Assembly: GCF_000014745.1 (NCBI RefSeq)
Contig: NC_008347.1
Location: 372,001 to 436,000, forward strand
Length of the DNA: 64,000 nucleotides
Direction: 5' to 3'
Source of the DNA: Maricaulis maris MCS10
GTDB taxonomy: Bacteria; Pseudomonadota; Alphaproteobacteria; Caulobacterales; Maricaulaceae
This document shows positions 25,994 to 34,725 of this stretch, piece by piece. The notes under the pieces are model-generated. The model searched no databases. It was given only the letters and a program-made list of their open reading frames with translations, and was not told the origin of the DNA. Made by a program: the position numbers and the translations under genes. Within the stretch, counting starts at the first letter, position 1, and every line of letters begins with the position of its first letter.

Positions 25994-26009
25994 AGTTGTG
26001 ATTGCAACT
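25994..26009. promoter_or_regulatory. Candidate MarR operator, hpd-marR divergent region
   Basis: AGTTG (25994-25998) and CAACT (26005-26009) are perfect inverted arms over 6 bases, 11 bases upstream of the marR start. Size and position fit a MarR dimer site. A second half-site-like GTTGCTAT lies just upstream. Confidence 0.45.
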
Positions 26010-26020
26010 ATTATGGCTTC

Positions 26021-26596
26021 ATGAGCTCGACCAAATCGCAATCCCGCCGCCAGCCAGCCGGCGATCTCCCGCTGCCGGACGCAAGGTCGACGGCAGACCC
26101 GCTGGGTGTTGAAGAAAGCGTTGCAAGCCTGCCTCTTGACGGTGGGCTTGAGGCGATCCGGCTGAACGACTACTGGCCCTATCAGGTCACGGTCCTGGCC
26201 GACCGGATTGCCCGTCTGACATCGGCCATCGTCAAGCGCGAGGCAGGCCTCAACCTGTCGCAATGGCGTGTCCTGGCAGCGATCGCCGAGGCGCCGGGTC
26301 GGACAGCCGTCGAGGTCGTCAACGTCACGCCGATGGACAAGGGCATTGTTTCGCGGGCCACCAAGGCCCTGCTGGAGGCAGGCCTGGTCGTGCGGCGGGC
26401 CTCCCAGGCTGATGGTCGGGTCAGCCATCTTTACCTCACCACCAAGGGTAAGGGCGTGTATGCGCATTTGCGCCAGGCGGTGGAAGCAGTTCCCCTCGCC
26501 GGCAACCGGATGATGGACGCGGGCGAGCAGGGAGCGTTCTGCTCTCTGGTCAAGCGACTGGCCAATTCCATCCCCGAAGCTGATCGATTGGGCTGA
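26021..26596 (+). CDS. MarR family transcriptional regulator
   Basis: A 191-residue MarR-type winged-helix regulator. After a proline-rich N-terminal extension of about 45 residues, the DNA-binding region reads LNLSQWRVLAAIAEAPGRTA, then VTPMDKGIVSRATKALLEAG and the wing VVRRASQADGRVSHLYLT. ATG 26021 is chosen because the reading upstream passes through the hpd promoter region. It is divergent from hpd, so it is probably the repressor of tyrosine catabolism responding to a pathway intermediate, as MarR-type HmgR does in other bacteria; this is inference. Confidence 0.87.
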   Translation: MSSTKSQSRRQPAGDLPLPDARSTADPLGVEESVASLPLDGGLEAIRLNDYWPYQVTVLADRIARLTSAIVKREAGLNLSQWRVLAAIAEAPGRTAVEVVNVTPMDKGIVSRATKALLEAGLVVRRASQADGRVSHLYLTTKGKGVYAHLRQAVEAVPLAGNRMMDAGEQGAFCSLVKRLANSIPEADRLG

Positions 26597-26669
26597 GACC
26601 CTCTCATCAAATATCACCCGACAATTGGCCTTCCCGGTGTATAGGGAGCGCTCGACAAAGGACCCCGAC

Positions 26670-27902
26670 GTGCGTCAGGCAATCATCATACTCGTCCATG
26701 TCCTGCTTTCGGCGATGTTCGCGGGGATATCGGGGCTGGCCGCGCATAATATCCTGATGTCGTCGCTGTCGACGGCGCGGGCCGAGATGCTGCAATCCTA
26801 TATCCGCGTCCGGGCTGATCGCGAGCAGACACTGTTTGATGAGGCCAGGGTGCTGACCGAGGCCGCCGAGCAGGCCTTCCTGCGTCGCCATGCCCTGATC
26901 GACGCAGAGGAAATCACCGACGATTTCGACGCCCTTTTCCCGCCCTTTGGTGATGGCACACGTCGCAGCCATCCCGACCTGTTCAACGGCCGCGTTCTGC
27001 CCGGTGCCGACTATGTTTTCGGGATCGGGGCTTTCATGGGCGACGGCGTCCTGATGACCCCCGAGGAGCAGCGCCGCTACATGGCCGGCTTCAATGTGGT
27101 GCGTACTTTCGGCGAGTCTCATCTGGGCGAGTTTTCCAGTCTTTACTATTTCACGCCCGACCGGCGCGTCGTTATCTTCGCCCCGGATCGCGAGGACGGG
27201 CTCGCCTTCTATCGCTATGAAGCGCCCGCCGACTTCAATCTTCAGGCCGACGAAGACCCGCAGCTGTTCAGCCAGGATACCAATCCCGACAGCGCCATGC
27301 AGTGCACCCGCCTGTCGCGTTTTGTCTATTCCGATGGTGGTGAGCGTTCGGCCACGGCCTGTCGCAAGCCGATCCGGGTCGATGGCGAATTGATGGGCGC
27401 CTTCGGCACCTCGATCGACATGACCGAACACCTGGCCTCCTCGCTCGAGGCGCCACCGGCAGGCGGGGTCAACCTGGTGTTCGATCGCGATGGCAATGTG
27501 ATAGCCCGTGGCCAGACCTTGCAACAGGCCCGGGCCTTCGGGATCAGCCCGGTCGAGATCATGGACCTGCTGCGGGACGACCCACGTCCGCGGGGCGTGG
27601 TCGGAACGCCTCGCAGTGAGTTCCTGGTCGCCTTCAGCCGGATTGCCGGGCCGGAATGGTATTTCGTCTCTGTCAGCCATTTGGCCGAGATCAAGGTCAC
27701 GGCGACCCGCTGGGGTTGGCGTCTGTTCTACTTCATCTTTGTGCTGTCGCTGGTGACCTCCGGCATTCGCGGATTGTTGCGGCGCTCCGAGCTGATCCGG
27801 GTTTTCCTCGACCCGCCGGCCAGGGCTTCGCAAGCCCGCCGCTATGTCCCGACATCGACACCGCCGCCTGGCGACCCGTCCGGGCCGCCGGCCGATAACT
27901 GA
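26670..27902 (+). CDS. Membrane protein with periplasmic Cache-like domain
   Basis: A 410-residue protein with an N-terminal membrane helix (about residues 4-26), a periplasmic region of about 310 residues resembling a double Cache sensor domain (long N-terminal helix, then FGIGAFMGDGV, FNVVRTFGESHLGEFSSLYY, and a second module ending FSRIAGPEWYFVSVSHLAEI), a second helix (about 355-375) and a short proline-rich cytoplasmic tail. GTG 26670 follows AAAGGA. No kinase, cyclase or chemotaxis output domain is present, so it must signal through a partner or serve another role. It ends about 110 bases before typA. Confidence 0.7.
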   Translation: MRQAIIILVHVLLSAMFAGISGLAAHNILMSSLSTARAEMLQSYIRVRADREQTLFDEARVLTEAAEQAFLRRHALIDAEEITDDFDALFPPFGDGTRRSHPDLFNGRVLPGADYVFGIGAFMGDGVLMTPEEQRRYMAGFNVVRTFGESHLGEFSSLYYFTPDRRVVIFAPDREDGLAFYRYEAPADFNLQADEDPQLFSQDTNPDSAMQCTRLSRFVYSDGGERSATACRKPIRVDGELMGAFGTSIDMTEHLASSLEAPPAGGVNLVFDRDGNVIARGQTLQQARAFGISPVEIMDLLRDDPRPRGVVGTPRSEFLVAFSRIAGPEWYFVSVSHLAEIKVTATRWGWRLFYFIFVLSLVTSGIRGLLRRSELIRVFLDPPARASQARRYVPTSTPPPGDPSGPPADN

Positions 27903-27966
27903 CAGGGCCGGACGGACATCTTCGACTTTCACGGCCACCGCACGGAATAAGCACTGGCCAGCCCCG

Positions 27967-27987
27967 CCCTCACAGCGTATGAGGGCG
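27967..27987 (+). terminator. Hairpin between Cache gene and typA
   Basis: GCCCTCA (27967-27973) and TGAGGGC (27981-27987) form a perfect 7-bp stem with a 7-base loop, followed by GCGCCTTTTC. It could end the Cache gene transcript or lie in the typA leader. Confidence 0.4.
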
Positions 27988-28013
27988 CGCCTTTTCACGA
28001 CAGGAATGACATC

Positions 28014-29840
28014 ATGAGCGCGTCCCTCGACAAGCTGCGCAATATCGCCATCGTGGCGCACGTTGACCACGGCAAGACCACGCTGGTCGACCAGCTGCTG
28101 CAACAGTCCGGTACGCTGGGCGAGCGGGCCAATGTGTCCGAGCGGATGATGGATTCCAACGATCTGGAAAAAGAGCGCGGGATCACGATCCTGGCCAAGA
28201 ATACCGCCGTCACCTGGAATGACTGGAACATCAACATCGTCGACACCCCCGGCCACGCCGATTTCGGCGGTGAGGTCGAGCGCGTCCTGTCGATGGTGGA
28301 TGGTGTCCTCCTTCTGGTTGATGCGGTTGACGGCCCGATGCCGCAGACCTCGTTCGTGACCAAGAAAGCGCTGGCCCGCGGTCTCAAGCCGATCGTCGTG
28401 ATCAACAAGGCCGACCGTCCTTCCGCCCGTCCTGACTGGGTTGTCGACCAGACGTTTGACCTGTTCGACCGTCTCGGCGCCAATGAGGAACAGCTCGACT
28501 TCCCGGTCGTCTATGCCTCCGCCCTGCAGGGCTGGGCCGCCAATGAGGCGGGCGTGATCGGCACCGACATGAAGCCGTTGTTCGAGATGATCACCGCCCA
28601 CACGCCGCGCCCCGACGTGGATCTGGACGGCCCGCTGCAACTGCAGGTCTCGGCGCTGGATTACTCCTCCTTCACCGGCGTGATCGGCATTGGCCGCGTC
28701 GCCCGTGGCCGGGTCGCCCGCAACCAGCCTGTCACCGTGGCCAAGGCCGATGGCCGCCAGGTCCGGGGCAAGGTCCAGCAGATCTTCGGTTTCCACGGTC
28801 TCGAGCGGATCGAGCTGGAAAGCGCCCAGGCTGGCGACATCATCACCTTTACCGGCATCGACAATCTGAAAATCTCCGACACGCTGTGCGACCCCGACAA
28901 TGTCGAGGCCCTGCCGCTCCTGTCCGTTGACGAGCCGACCCTGTCGATGACCTTCCAGGTCAATGACAGCCCGTTCGCCGGTCGCGAAGGCAAGTTCGTG
29001 ACCTCGCGCAATCTCAAGGAACGTCTTGAGCGCGAGCTGATCCACAATGTGGCGCTGAAGGTCGAGCAGCAGGACAATCCGGACAAGTTCACCGTCTCCG
29101 GACGCGGCGAGCTGCACCTGTCCATCCTGATCGAGACCATGCGCCGCGAAGGCTTCGAACTGGCCGTCGGTCGTCCGCGCGTGGTCATCAAGGAGATCGA
29201 TGGCGAGCAGTGCGAACCCTATGAGAGCCTGACTGTCGACCTCGAGGAAGATCACCAGGGCGGCGTCATGGAGAAGCTCGGCCAGCGCAAGGCCGAGATG
29301 AAGAACATGGTGCCGGACGGGCATGGCCGGGTCCGCATCGACTATGTCATCCCGACCCGTGGCCTGATCGGTTTCCGCTCGGAATTCCTGACCCTGACCT
29401 CGGGCACCGGCCTGATGTTCCACACTTTCGATCACTACGCCCCCAAGACCGGCGGCGAGATCGGCCAGCGTCACCACGGCGCCATGGTCTCGATGATCGA
29501 CGGCAAGGTGCTGGGCTTTGCCCTGTTCAACCTGCAGGAGCGCGGCAAGCTCTTCGTCGGCCATGCCGTCGAGGTCTATGAAGGCATGATCATCGGCGTG
29601 AATTCGCGCGATGACGACATGATCGTCAATCCGACCAAGGGCAAGAAGCTGACAAACATGCGGGCCTCGGGCACCGACGAGAACATCGTCCTGACCACCC
29701 CGATCAAGCTGACCCTGGAATACGCTCTGGAATTCATCAATGACGACGAACTCGTCGAGGTGACCCCCCAGACCATCCGTATCCGCAAGACCTTCCTGAA
29801 AGAGCACGAACGCAAGAAGGCCTCGCGCTCCGCGGGTTAG
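28014..29840 (+). CDS. typA: Ribosome-associated GTPase TypA/BipA
   Basis: A 608-residue translational GTPase of the TypA/BipA family, which binds the ribosome and assists 50S assembly and stress adaptation. G1 AHVDHGKTT is at residues 15-23, G2/switch in [15 protein letters not shown]3 [12 protein letters not shown] and G4 [14 protein letters not shown]. The C-terminal TypA-specific region contains the [16 protein letters not shown] motif. Length and order of domains are standard. The gene is followed by a cloverleaf repeat. Confidence 0.96.
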   Translation: MSASLDKLRNIAIVAHVDHGKTTLVDQLLQQSGTLGERANVSERMMDSNDLEKERGITILAKNTAVTWNDWNINIVDTPGHADFGGEVERVLSMVDGVLLLVDAVDGPMPQTSFVTKKALARGLKPIVVINKADRPSARPDWVVDQTFDLFDRLGANEEQLDFPVVYASALQGWAANEAGVIGTDMKPLFEMITAHTPRPDVDLDGPLQLQVSALDYSSFTGVIGIGRVARGRVARNQPVTVAKADGRQVRGKVQQIFGFHGLERIELESAQAGDIITFTGIDNLKISDTLCDPDNVEALPLLSVDEPTLSMTFQVNDSPFAGREGKFVTSRNLKERLERELIHNVALKVEQQDNPDKFTVSGRGELHLSILIETMRREGFELAVGRPRVVIKEIDGEQCEPYESLTVDLEEDHQGGVMEKLGQRKAEMKNMVPDGHGRVRIDYVIPTRGLIGFRSEFLTLTSGTGLMFHTFDHYAPKTGGEIGQRHHGAMVSMIDGKVLGFALFNLQERGKLFVGHAVEVYEGMIIGVNSRDDDMIVNPTKGKKLTNMRASGTDENIVLTTPIKLTLEYALEFINDDELVEVTPQTIRIRKTFLKEHERKKASRSAG

Positions 29841-29842
29841 AG

Positions 29843-29984
29843 TTCAAACACCTTGTCATCCCCGTTGGATGTCCGGCGAAGGCCGGACGCAAGACGGGGA
29901 CCTAACTCTTTGCAACATATAGGTCCCTGACTTTCGCCCCGCCTTCGCGGGGCGTCCATCAGGGATGACAATTTGGGGCAGGCC
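29843..29984. repeat. Cloverleaf repeat copy A (direct partner of copy B)
   Basis: Core 29853-29971: terminal inverted repeats TTGTCATCCC and GGGATGACAA enclose three internal hairpins: GTCCGGC/GCCGGAC, GGGACCTA/TAGGTCCC, and CGCCCCGC/GCGGGGCG. Homology to copy B (33329-33472) extends beyond the core on both sides, from TTCAAACACC to TTGGGGCAGGCC. It sits between the convergent ends of typA and the restriction-modification gene. Confidence 0.9.
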
Positions 29985-30017
29985 TGTCACCATAAAGGGG
30001 GCAGGTGTTGTGCGCCG

Positions 30018-33000
30018 CTATGAAGGCTCAGGCAGATCGAGCGGGAGCTTGATCTCCTTCATGATGCGGTCGGTTTCGGCGAGGATCTTGATGATCTTCT
30101 GGTAGTGACGGATATCGTCAAAGCCGAGCGTGCGGCCCTTGCGGTCCTTCAGCCATTTCTGCGCCGGCTGGTAGCCGCCGATGGGGAAGCCCCAGGCGAT
30201 TTCGGGTACATTCGTGAAGCGCTGGGACTTGTTGATCCAGACGTCGCCCAGACCGTCTTTGGTAGCCTTGAAATCGGGATGCCTGGCCTCGAGCACCGGA
30301 TCGCCATCGCCCAGGAAGGGATAGGGCGTCTCGCCCACTGCCGTATCCTCCATCAGATGCAGGCGACGCAGCGCCTCGCCCTTTTCGCGCACCGACCAGA
30401 ACACGTCCGGCGTGGCGGGCCAGGGAATGCGCGGAAAATCGATCTTCAGGAATTCGGCAAAGGTCTCGCGATAGTCGGGGCTGTGCAGCACGCCGTAGAT
30501 ATAGTCGAAGACGGCGACCTCACCCGGTTCGCCAAACTCTGGATGGGTCGCGAGTTTGCGGAGTTTCGCATGGAGTTTGGGGTCGAAATTGATGCGGCGA
30601 GCCTGGTCGAGTTCGTCTTCGGCGGGGTAGAGGTAGAGGGGGGCGATGTATGTACCGTCGTATCGGCTGGCTGATTTATGTGTGGCCATAAATTTGGTAA
30701 CAAAGACCGAAAACGCGTCCTTTGTAATTCTTGTGAACATCAATCCAATATTGTCATTATAAAAATGACGCATTGTTGGGTATACTGGTCGTGCAAGAAA
30801 TCCAAGAGACCGATCTGAGTGGTAAGTGTATTTTACATCAAACGGGAAATTTAGAACTGGCTTTATTTTTTCTTTTGTTCCGCAGGCTATAATGTTCTCT
30901 TTTGCCCTAGAAAGGCTCCATCCAGCCGTATCATGAATCTCTGGGCGCTTAGCTCTCACTTCGTCAACTGACAAGAGAGCAAGGTCTTGAACCAAGGATT
31001 CCACTTTTTCACGGTTCGACGAAAGAACAACACCATCTCGCTTCGTGATGATGCCAATGGCGTGTTGGGGAGCGAATTCTTTCAGATTGAAGCCGGCTTC
31101 GAACGTCGTTCGAAGCTCTTGGTTTACTGGCTGAAGGGGGTAATTGGGGCCTTCAGGTCGTATGCTAGCGAAGTTGGGCGAAGCAAGTCCACAACCTGTC
31201 AGCGCCTCATATTTGTCTGCCCGCGCGCCCCACAGATCGCCTTGCATCACCTCGGCCAGCCCGCCGCCGCCCTTGCCTGTCTTGACCGCGATGATGATGG
31301 CGACACCTTGCTGGATATCGAAGACATTCTTGTCCGGTCTGCCGTCGGGGCTGACCTCTTTCTTTTTGGCATTGCCGTGCAGGTCGAGAATCCAGATCCT
31401 GTCGAAATCCTTCATCAGGCGCCAGCGCATGCCCCGGAAGGTGGGATTGTCGAGATAGCCGTGATTGGTGATGAAGCCGAGCACGCCTTCGCCATTCTTC
31501 TCGATCAGGTGCGAGGACATGCGGATGAATTTCACATAGAGGTCATTGATCCATTTGGGATTGCGCTCCTTGAGCTTTTCAATCCCGCCCGGCTCCTTCT
31601 TGTAATCATCCATCAGCTGACCGAGCCAGCCTTCGGACACACCGCCTTCGCCCAAGTAAGGCGGATTGCCGATCACGCACATGATGGGCATGTCGCGCTT
31701 GATCGTGTTGGCGCCCTTGGCCTCCCTGGACAGCCATTGGGCGAAGGGCAGGGTCTGGTCGGCGGGTTCGCCTTCTTCCAGCGAATTGGTCAGATAGACC
31801 GAGAGGCGCGGGGGCGTCCCGGTCGGTTTGTAGCCCAGCTTGGTGAGGATCATGTCGAGCTTCATGTGGCACATGGCATAGCTCGCCATCAGGAGCTCGA
31901 ATCCGTGCAGGCGCGGGATCAGGTCGTCCTCGATATATTTTGACCACATGCCCGGGGCGATGTCCTGGATGCGCGGGGCAATCTGCTTGATCACCTCGGC
32001 CAGGAAGGTGCCGGTCCCGGTTGCCGGGTCGAGGATCTGGACGCGGTGGACCTCGCGCGTCTCTTTCGCGGTCTCGCCGGATTTGCGGATTCGTTTGCCG
32101 TCCTTGGTCATCGCTTTCTGGCCGGTATCCCAGTCAATTTTGATCTTGGAGGTGTCCGCCAGCCCGTCCGCGAGGCCGAATTCGGTTTTCAGCACCTCGT
32201 CCACGGCGCGGACGATGAAATTCACCACCGGCTCCGGCGTGTACCAGACCCCCTTCGCCTTGCGCTTGGCGGGATTATAGGCGGCGAGGAAGGTTTCATA
32301 GAAGTGCAGGAACGGGTCTTGCTGGCCGGTCAGCTTGCCGAAGTCCGCCATGATCGACTTGAGGTCGCAGGCGAGGAAGATTTTCGCCAGTTCGTCGATG
32401 ACCCAGGCGATGCGGTCATCCAGGTCCGGTCCGGCGATATAGCTGAACAGGCTGCGCAGGAAGGGGTTGGACTTCGGCAGCAATTCCAGCGCCTCGGTTC
32501 GGGAGAATGTGTCCAGCGTGTCATCGTGGAGGCGGGCCGCAAACAGGCCGTAGGCAATGGTCTCCGCATAAAGATCGGCGAAGTCGGCGGGCTGGATGTC
32601 GTGGATCAGGTGCTCCCTGAAGGCCTCATACTGCTCGACCAGCGGCGTGTCGGCCTTGTCCTTGCGGTCAGCCAGGAGGGCCCGGCCCATGACGTCCTTG
32701 ATGAGGGCCGCCTTGCCGGCCATCATTTCCGCCAGCTTTTTCGACGAATGGATGGTGCGCGGGCGCTCGGTGAAGAAGTCCCGCAACAGGTGTTCGAGTT
32801 CGGCAAAGACCTCTTCACGCGGCTGCAGGTCGCCCAACAGGGCGTCGCCGATATTGACCAGCGCCCGACGCTCGCCTTCGAAGATGAACTCGAACTCCAG
32901 CCCGTTGGTGTAGAGCAGGTTGGGGAAGGCCTTGGTGTAGCGCTTCTTCTGTTCGATGGAATATCCCTTGAGCGTGGTCAGGCCGAGGCCGATATCCTTG

Positions 33001-33212
33001 GCCTCGCAATGCCCGACCGGGACGCCATCGCGCAGGAAGCTGAAGTCAGGGGCACCGACTTCCGTCCGGCGCGGCTCGTTGACGGCAGCGAGATCGTCTG
33101 GTGAGAGGGCGTCGAACAGCGTCTTCAAGGCCGGGCGGTAGCTGTGCTCGCTGGCTTCTCCGGTCTTGAAGACCGCCCGAATGTCATCAAAGAAGTCCTG
33201 CACCACTGACAT
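30018..33212 (-). CDS. Type IIG/ISP-like restriction-modification enzyme
   Basis: A 1064-residue single-chain enzyme. Near the N-terminus, GAPDFSFLRDG followed by HCEAKDIG gives a PD...ExK nuclease pattern. An N6-adenine methyltransferase core follows at about residues 370-680, with motif I (LDPATGTGTFLAEVI) and motif IV (IGNPPYLGEG). The C-terminal third resembles the target-recognition part of Type ISP enzymes. No helicase motifs are seen, unlike the longer LlaGI/LlaBIII type. ATG 33212 follows GAGGGG. The gene lies between two direct repeats, and its segment at about 30650-31150 is clearly more AT-rich than the rest, a sign of transfer or domain exchange. Confidence 0.85.
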   Translation of the reverse strand: MSVVQDFFDDIRAVFKTGEASEHSYRPALKTLFDALSPDDLAAVNEPRRTEVGAPDFSFLRDGVPVGHCEAKDIGLGLTTLKGYSIEQKKRYTKAFPNLLYTNGLEFEFIFEGERRALVNIGDALLGDLQPREEVFAELEHLLRDFFTERPRTIHSSKKLAEMMAGKAALIKDVMGRALLADRKDKADTPLVEQYEAFREHLIHDIQPADFADLYAETIAYGLFAARLHDDTLDTFSRTEALELLPKSNPFLRSLFSYIAGPDLDDRIAWVIDELAKIFLACDLKSIMADFGKLTGQQDPFLHFYETFLAAYNPAKRKAKGVWYTPEPVVNFIVRAVDEVLKTEFGLADGLADTSKIKIDWDTGQKAMTKDGKRIRKSGETAKETREVHRVQILDPATGTGTFLAEVIKQIAPRIQDIAPGMWSKYIEDDLIPRLHGFELLMASYAMCHMKLDMILTKLGYKPTGTPPRLSVYLTNSLEEGEPADQTLPFAQWLSREAKGANTIKRDMPIMCVIGNPPYLGEGGVSEGWLGQLMDDYKKEPGGIEKLKERNPKWINDLYVKFIRMSSHLIEKNGEGVLGFITNHGYLDNPTFRGMRWRLMKDFDRIWILDLHGNAKKKEVSPDGRPDKNVFDIQQGVAIIIAVKTGKGGGGLAEVMQGDLWGARADKYEALTGCGLASPNFASIRPEGPNYPLQPVNQELRTTFEAGFNLKEFAPQHAIGIITKRDGVVLSSNREKVESLVQDLALLSVDEVRAKRPEIHDTAGWSLSRAKENIIACGTKEKIKPVLNFPFDVKYTYHSDRSLGFLARPVYPTMRHFYNDNIGLMFTRITKDAFSVFVTKFMATHKSASRYDGTYIAPLYLYPAEDELDQARRINFDPKLHAKLRKLATHPEFGEPGEVAVFDYIYGVLHSPDYRETFAEFLKIDFPRIPWPATPDVFWSVREKGEALRRLHLMEDTAVGETPYPFLGDGDPVLEARHPDFKATKDGLGDVWINKSQRFTNVPEIAWGFPIGGYQPAQKWLKDRKGRTLGFDDIRHYQKIIKILAETDRIMKEIKLPLDLPEPS

Positions 33213-33328
33213 CGGTTTCCCCTCAAGATTGTGTTTCACAAGGCCTAAGCTGACGCGATCTGTCTGCCAAGTCCTGCCTTTGACGAAGCGGCGCCTCTTT
33301 CGATGACAGACGCATGGCCGGGCGGGGT

Positions 33329-33472
33329 TTCAAACACCTTGTCATCCCCGTTGGATGTCCGGCGAAGGCCGGACGCAGGACGGGGACCCATGTGGTTGCG
33401 ACCAGCTAGGTCCCTGACTTTCGCCCCGCCTTTGCGGGGCGTCCATCAGGGATGACAAATTGGGGCAGGCCC
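33329..33472. repeat. Cloverleaf repeat copy B
   Basis: Core 33339-33458: the same terminal inverted repeats and hairpins as copy A, in the same orientation, with few differences (for example the central stem is shortened to GGGACC/GGTCCC). Together with copy A it brackets the restriction-modification gene as a direct repeat of about 140 bp. Confidence 0.9.
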
Positions 33473-33490
33473 GGCTCTCGCGCTCCTCCC

Positions 33491-33940
33491 TCACATCGTC
33501 ACATAAAGACTCCGCTTGCCGGCCTTTGCCTGTTTCTTCGCCTGCTTGAGCAGGTCGTGATATTCGTCGGGATCGCGCGTATAGGAACCCGGTTCGAGAC
33601 CTTCCCCGAATTCACCGTCCAGCATGCGGGCAATGTCGCGCAGGGTCTGCACCATGTCGTGGCGGACATTGGACTCGTCATCGCGGAAATATTCGTTCAG
33701 CTCGCCCAATGCATCGGCCAGCCAGCTGGACTTGAGGCGGTCCAGCAGGATTTCGGCTGAGGCGATGGCGGCCTTGCTGTCGCCCTTGGCGAGTTGCTGC
33801 TGCATGGCGTCGTGAATGCCTTTCAGGGCAAGGCATTCATAATGCACGCAATCGCCGATCAGCGCGCCTTGCGTGGTGGTCAGGTCGGGGTTTTTCGGGG
33901 TGATCGGCGCTTGCGGGTCGATCGGGCGGGTACGGGACAT
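33491..33940 (-). CDS. Hypothetical protein, 149 aa
   Basis: A soluble 149-residue protein I do not recognise. An N-terminal proline-rich stretch (RPIDPQAPITPKNPD) is followed by a helical body (GDCVHYECLALKGIHDAMQQ, then KAAIASAEILLDRLKSSWLA) and a lysine-rich C-terminus (LLKQAKKQAKAGKRSLYV). No membrane segment or catalytic motif is visible. ATG 33940 follows GGAG at good spacing; a longer reading to 33970 is less likely. It lies just outside copy B of the repeat, upstream of the restriction gene and on the same strand, and may or may not be linked to it. Confidence 0.7.
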   Translation of the reverse strand: MSRTRPIDPQAPITPKNPDLTTTQGALIGDCVHYECLALKGIHDAMQQQLAKGDSKAAIASAEILLDRLKSSWLADALGELNEYFRDDESNVRHDMVQTLRDIARMLDGEFGEGLEPGSYTRDPDEYHDLLKQAKKQAKAGKRSLYVTM

Positions 33941-34341
33941 GGCGGTCTCCAATCTCTGGCAGGGTTTCAAACAGGGTGAGGGGTCCGCACGCTTTCGCGC
34001 CGGAGAGTTGGGAGGGAGCGGGATGTCGGCCGGAGCCGATAAAGCGCTGTTTTAATAACGGTAGGCTTCGACAAGCATCCCGCTCGCGGAGGTTTCCCGG
34101 ACGCTCTCGCCCCCGATTCCAATGCGCCAGGTACTGAGGGTCGGTCGTTTAGTGCCCCTGGACCTGATCGCACGCCCTGCCGGAGCTTTGGAGTGTCACA
34201 TCCAAGGCGCGGACAGGCTCCGCTCGTTTCCGGGCACAAGTGACTGAGCTCGTGCCTCCCGTCCCGAAAACCGAGCGCAGTGTCCCATGGTGGATAAGGG
34301 GGGAGGATAAGTTTCCTGGATTTTATGCTGGGTGGTGCGTT
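33941..34341. other. Gap with no gene recognised
   Basis: About 400 bases with short GC-rich inverted stretches but no convincing ORF, tRNA or other RNA that I can recognise. A small minus-strand reading frame here lacks a ribosome site and family similarity. Beyond it, to 34725, the gap is filled by dispersed repeats. Confidence 0.5.
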
Positions 34342-34444
34342 CCCTCTCCCTCGGGAGAGGGTCAGGGTGAGGGGTAAATCACGGTGAAAGCGGGCGTTTC
34401 CCCCTCATCCGCCGCTTCGCGGCACCTTCTCCCAAGGGAGAAGG
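34342..34444. repeat. Multi-hairpin intergenic repeat F
   Basis: CCCTCTCCC/GGGAGAGGG at the left and CCTTCTCCC/GGGAGAAGG at the right flank a central GCCGC/GCGGC hairpin and a GAGGGG/CCCCTC pairing. It belongs to a type of dispersed repeat seen between genes in many proteobacteria and is unrelated in sequence to copies A-C. Confidence 0.75.
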
Positions 34445-34479
34445 AAAGGGGTGCGCAGCGGGGATAAAGTCACAAAATC

Positions 34480-34613
34480 TTGTCATCCCAGACATATGCC
34501 CGGCCTCGAGCCGGGCGGCGATCCGGGACCCATTATCGCGAAAGCTGGCCGCACCGGGCGTATGGGTCCCGGGTCTTCGCCCTGATCAGGTCAGGGCTGC
34601 GCCCGGGATGACA
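34480..34613. repeat. Cloverleaf repeat copy D (diverged)
   Basis: Ends TTGTCATCCC and GGGATGACA match copies A-C, but the interior differs: GCCCGGC/GCCGGGC, a long central stem CCGGGACCCAT/ATGGGTCCCGG, and GCCCTGA/TCAGGGC. The three-hairpin plan is kept while the sequence is not. Confidence 0.85.
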
Positions 34614-34653
34614 CGCGTGTATCGGCGTCGGATATCCCTTGCAAACCAAACCC

Positions 34654-34691
34654 GTCGGTCCCGGATGGCGCTGCGCGCCTCCGGGAAAAAT
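34654..34691. repeat. Partial repeat, right half of type E
   Basis: GTCGGTCCCGG, a short GC-rich hairpin and CCGGGAAAAA match the right end of repeat E (42220-42339). Only half is present, so it is probably a decayed copy. Confidence 0.55.
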
Positions 34692-34725
34692 CAAGAGAGA
34701 TGGGTGTGAGGAATGACCTCGCCGC

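Noticed and set aside
26607-29807. Very long open frame (1066 codons) on the minus strand opposite the Cache gene and typA
   Set aside because: It mirrors the codon pattern of two well-supported plus-strand genes; the translation is low complexity, rich in H, D, Q and G, without any domain. It is a GC-rich shadow frame.
29853-29971. Cloverleaf repeat as a tRNA or tmRNA gene
   Set aside because: The three-hairpin shape is suggestive, but there is no anticodon-like loop, T-loop sequence or CCA end, and copies sit in several intergenic places.
33967-34239. 90-codon minus-strand frame in the repeat-rich gap
   Set aside because: Proline/arginine-rich, no ribosome site, no family resemblance, and it lies in a non-coding repeat region.
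34342-34613. CRISPR array in the repeat-rich gap
   Set aside because: The repeats are palindromic, of different types and not regularly spaced; no cas gene is in the window.
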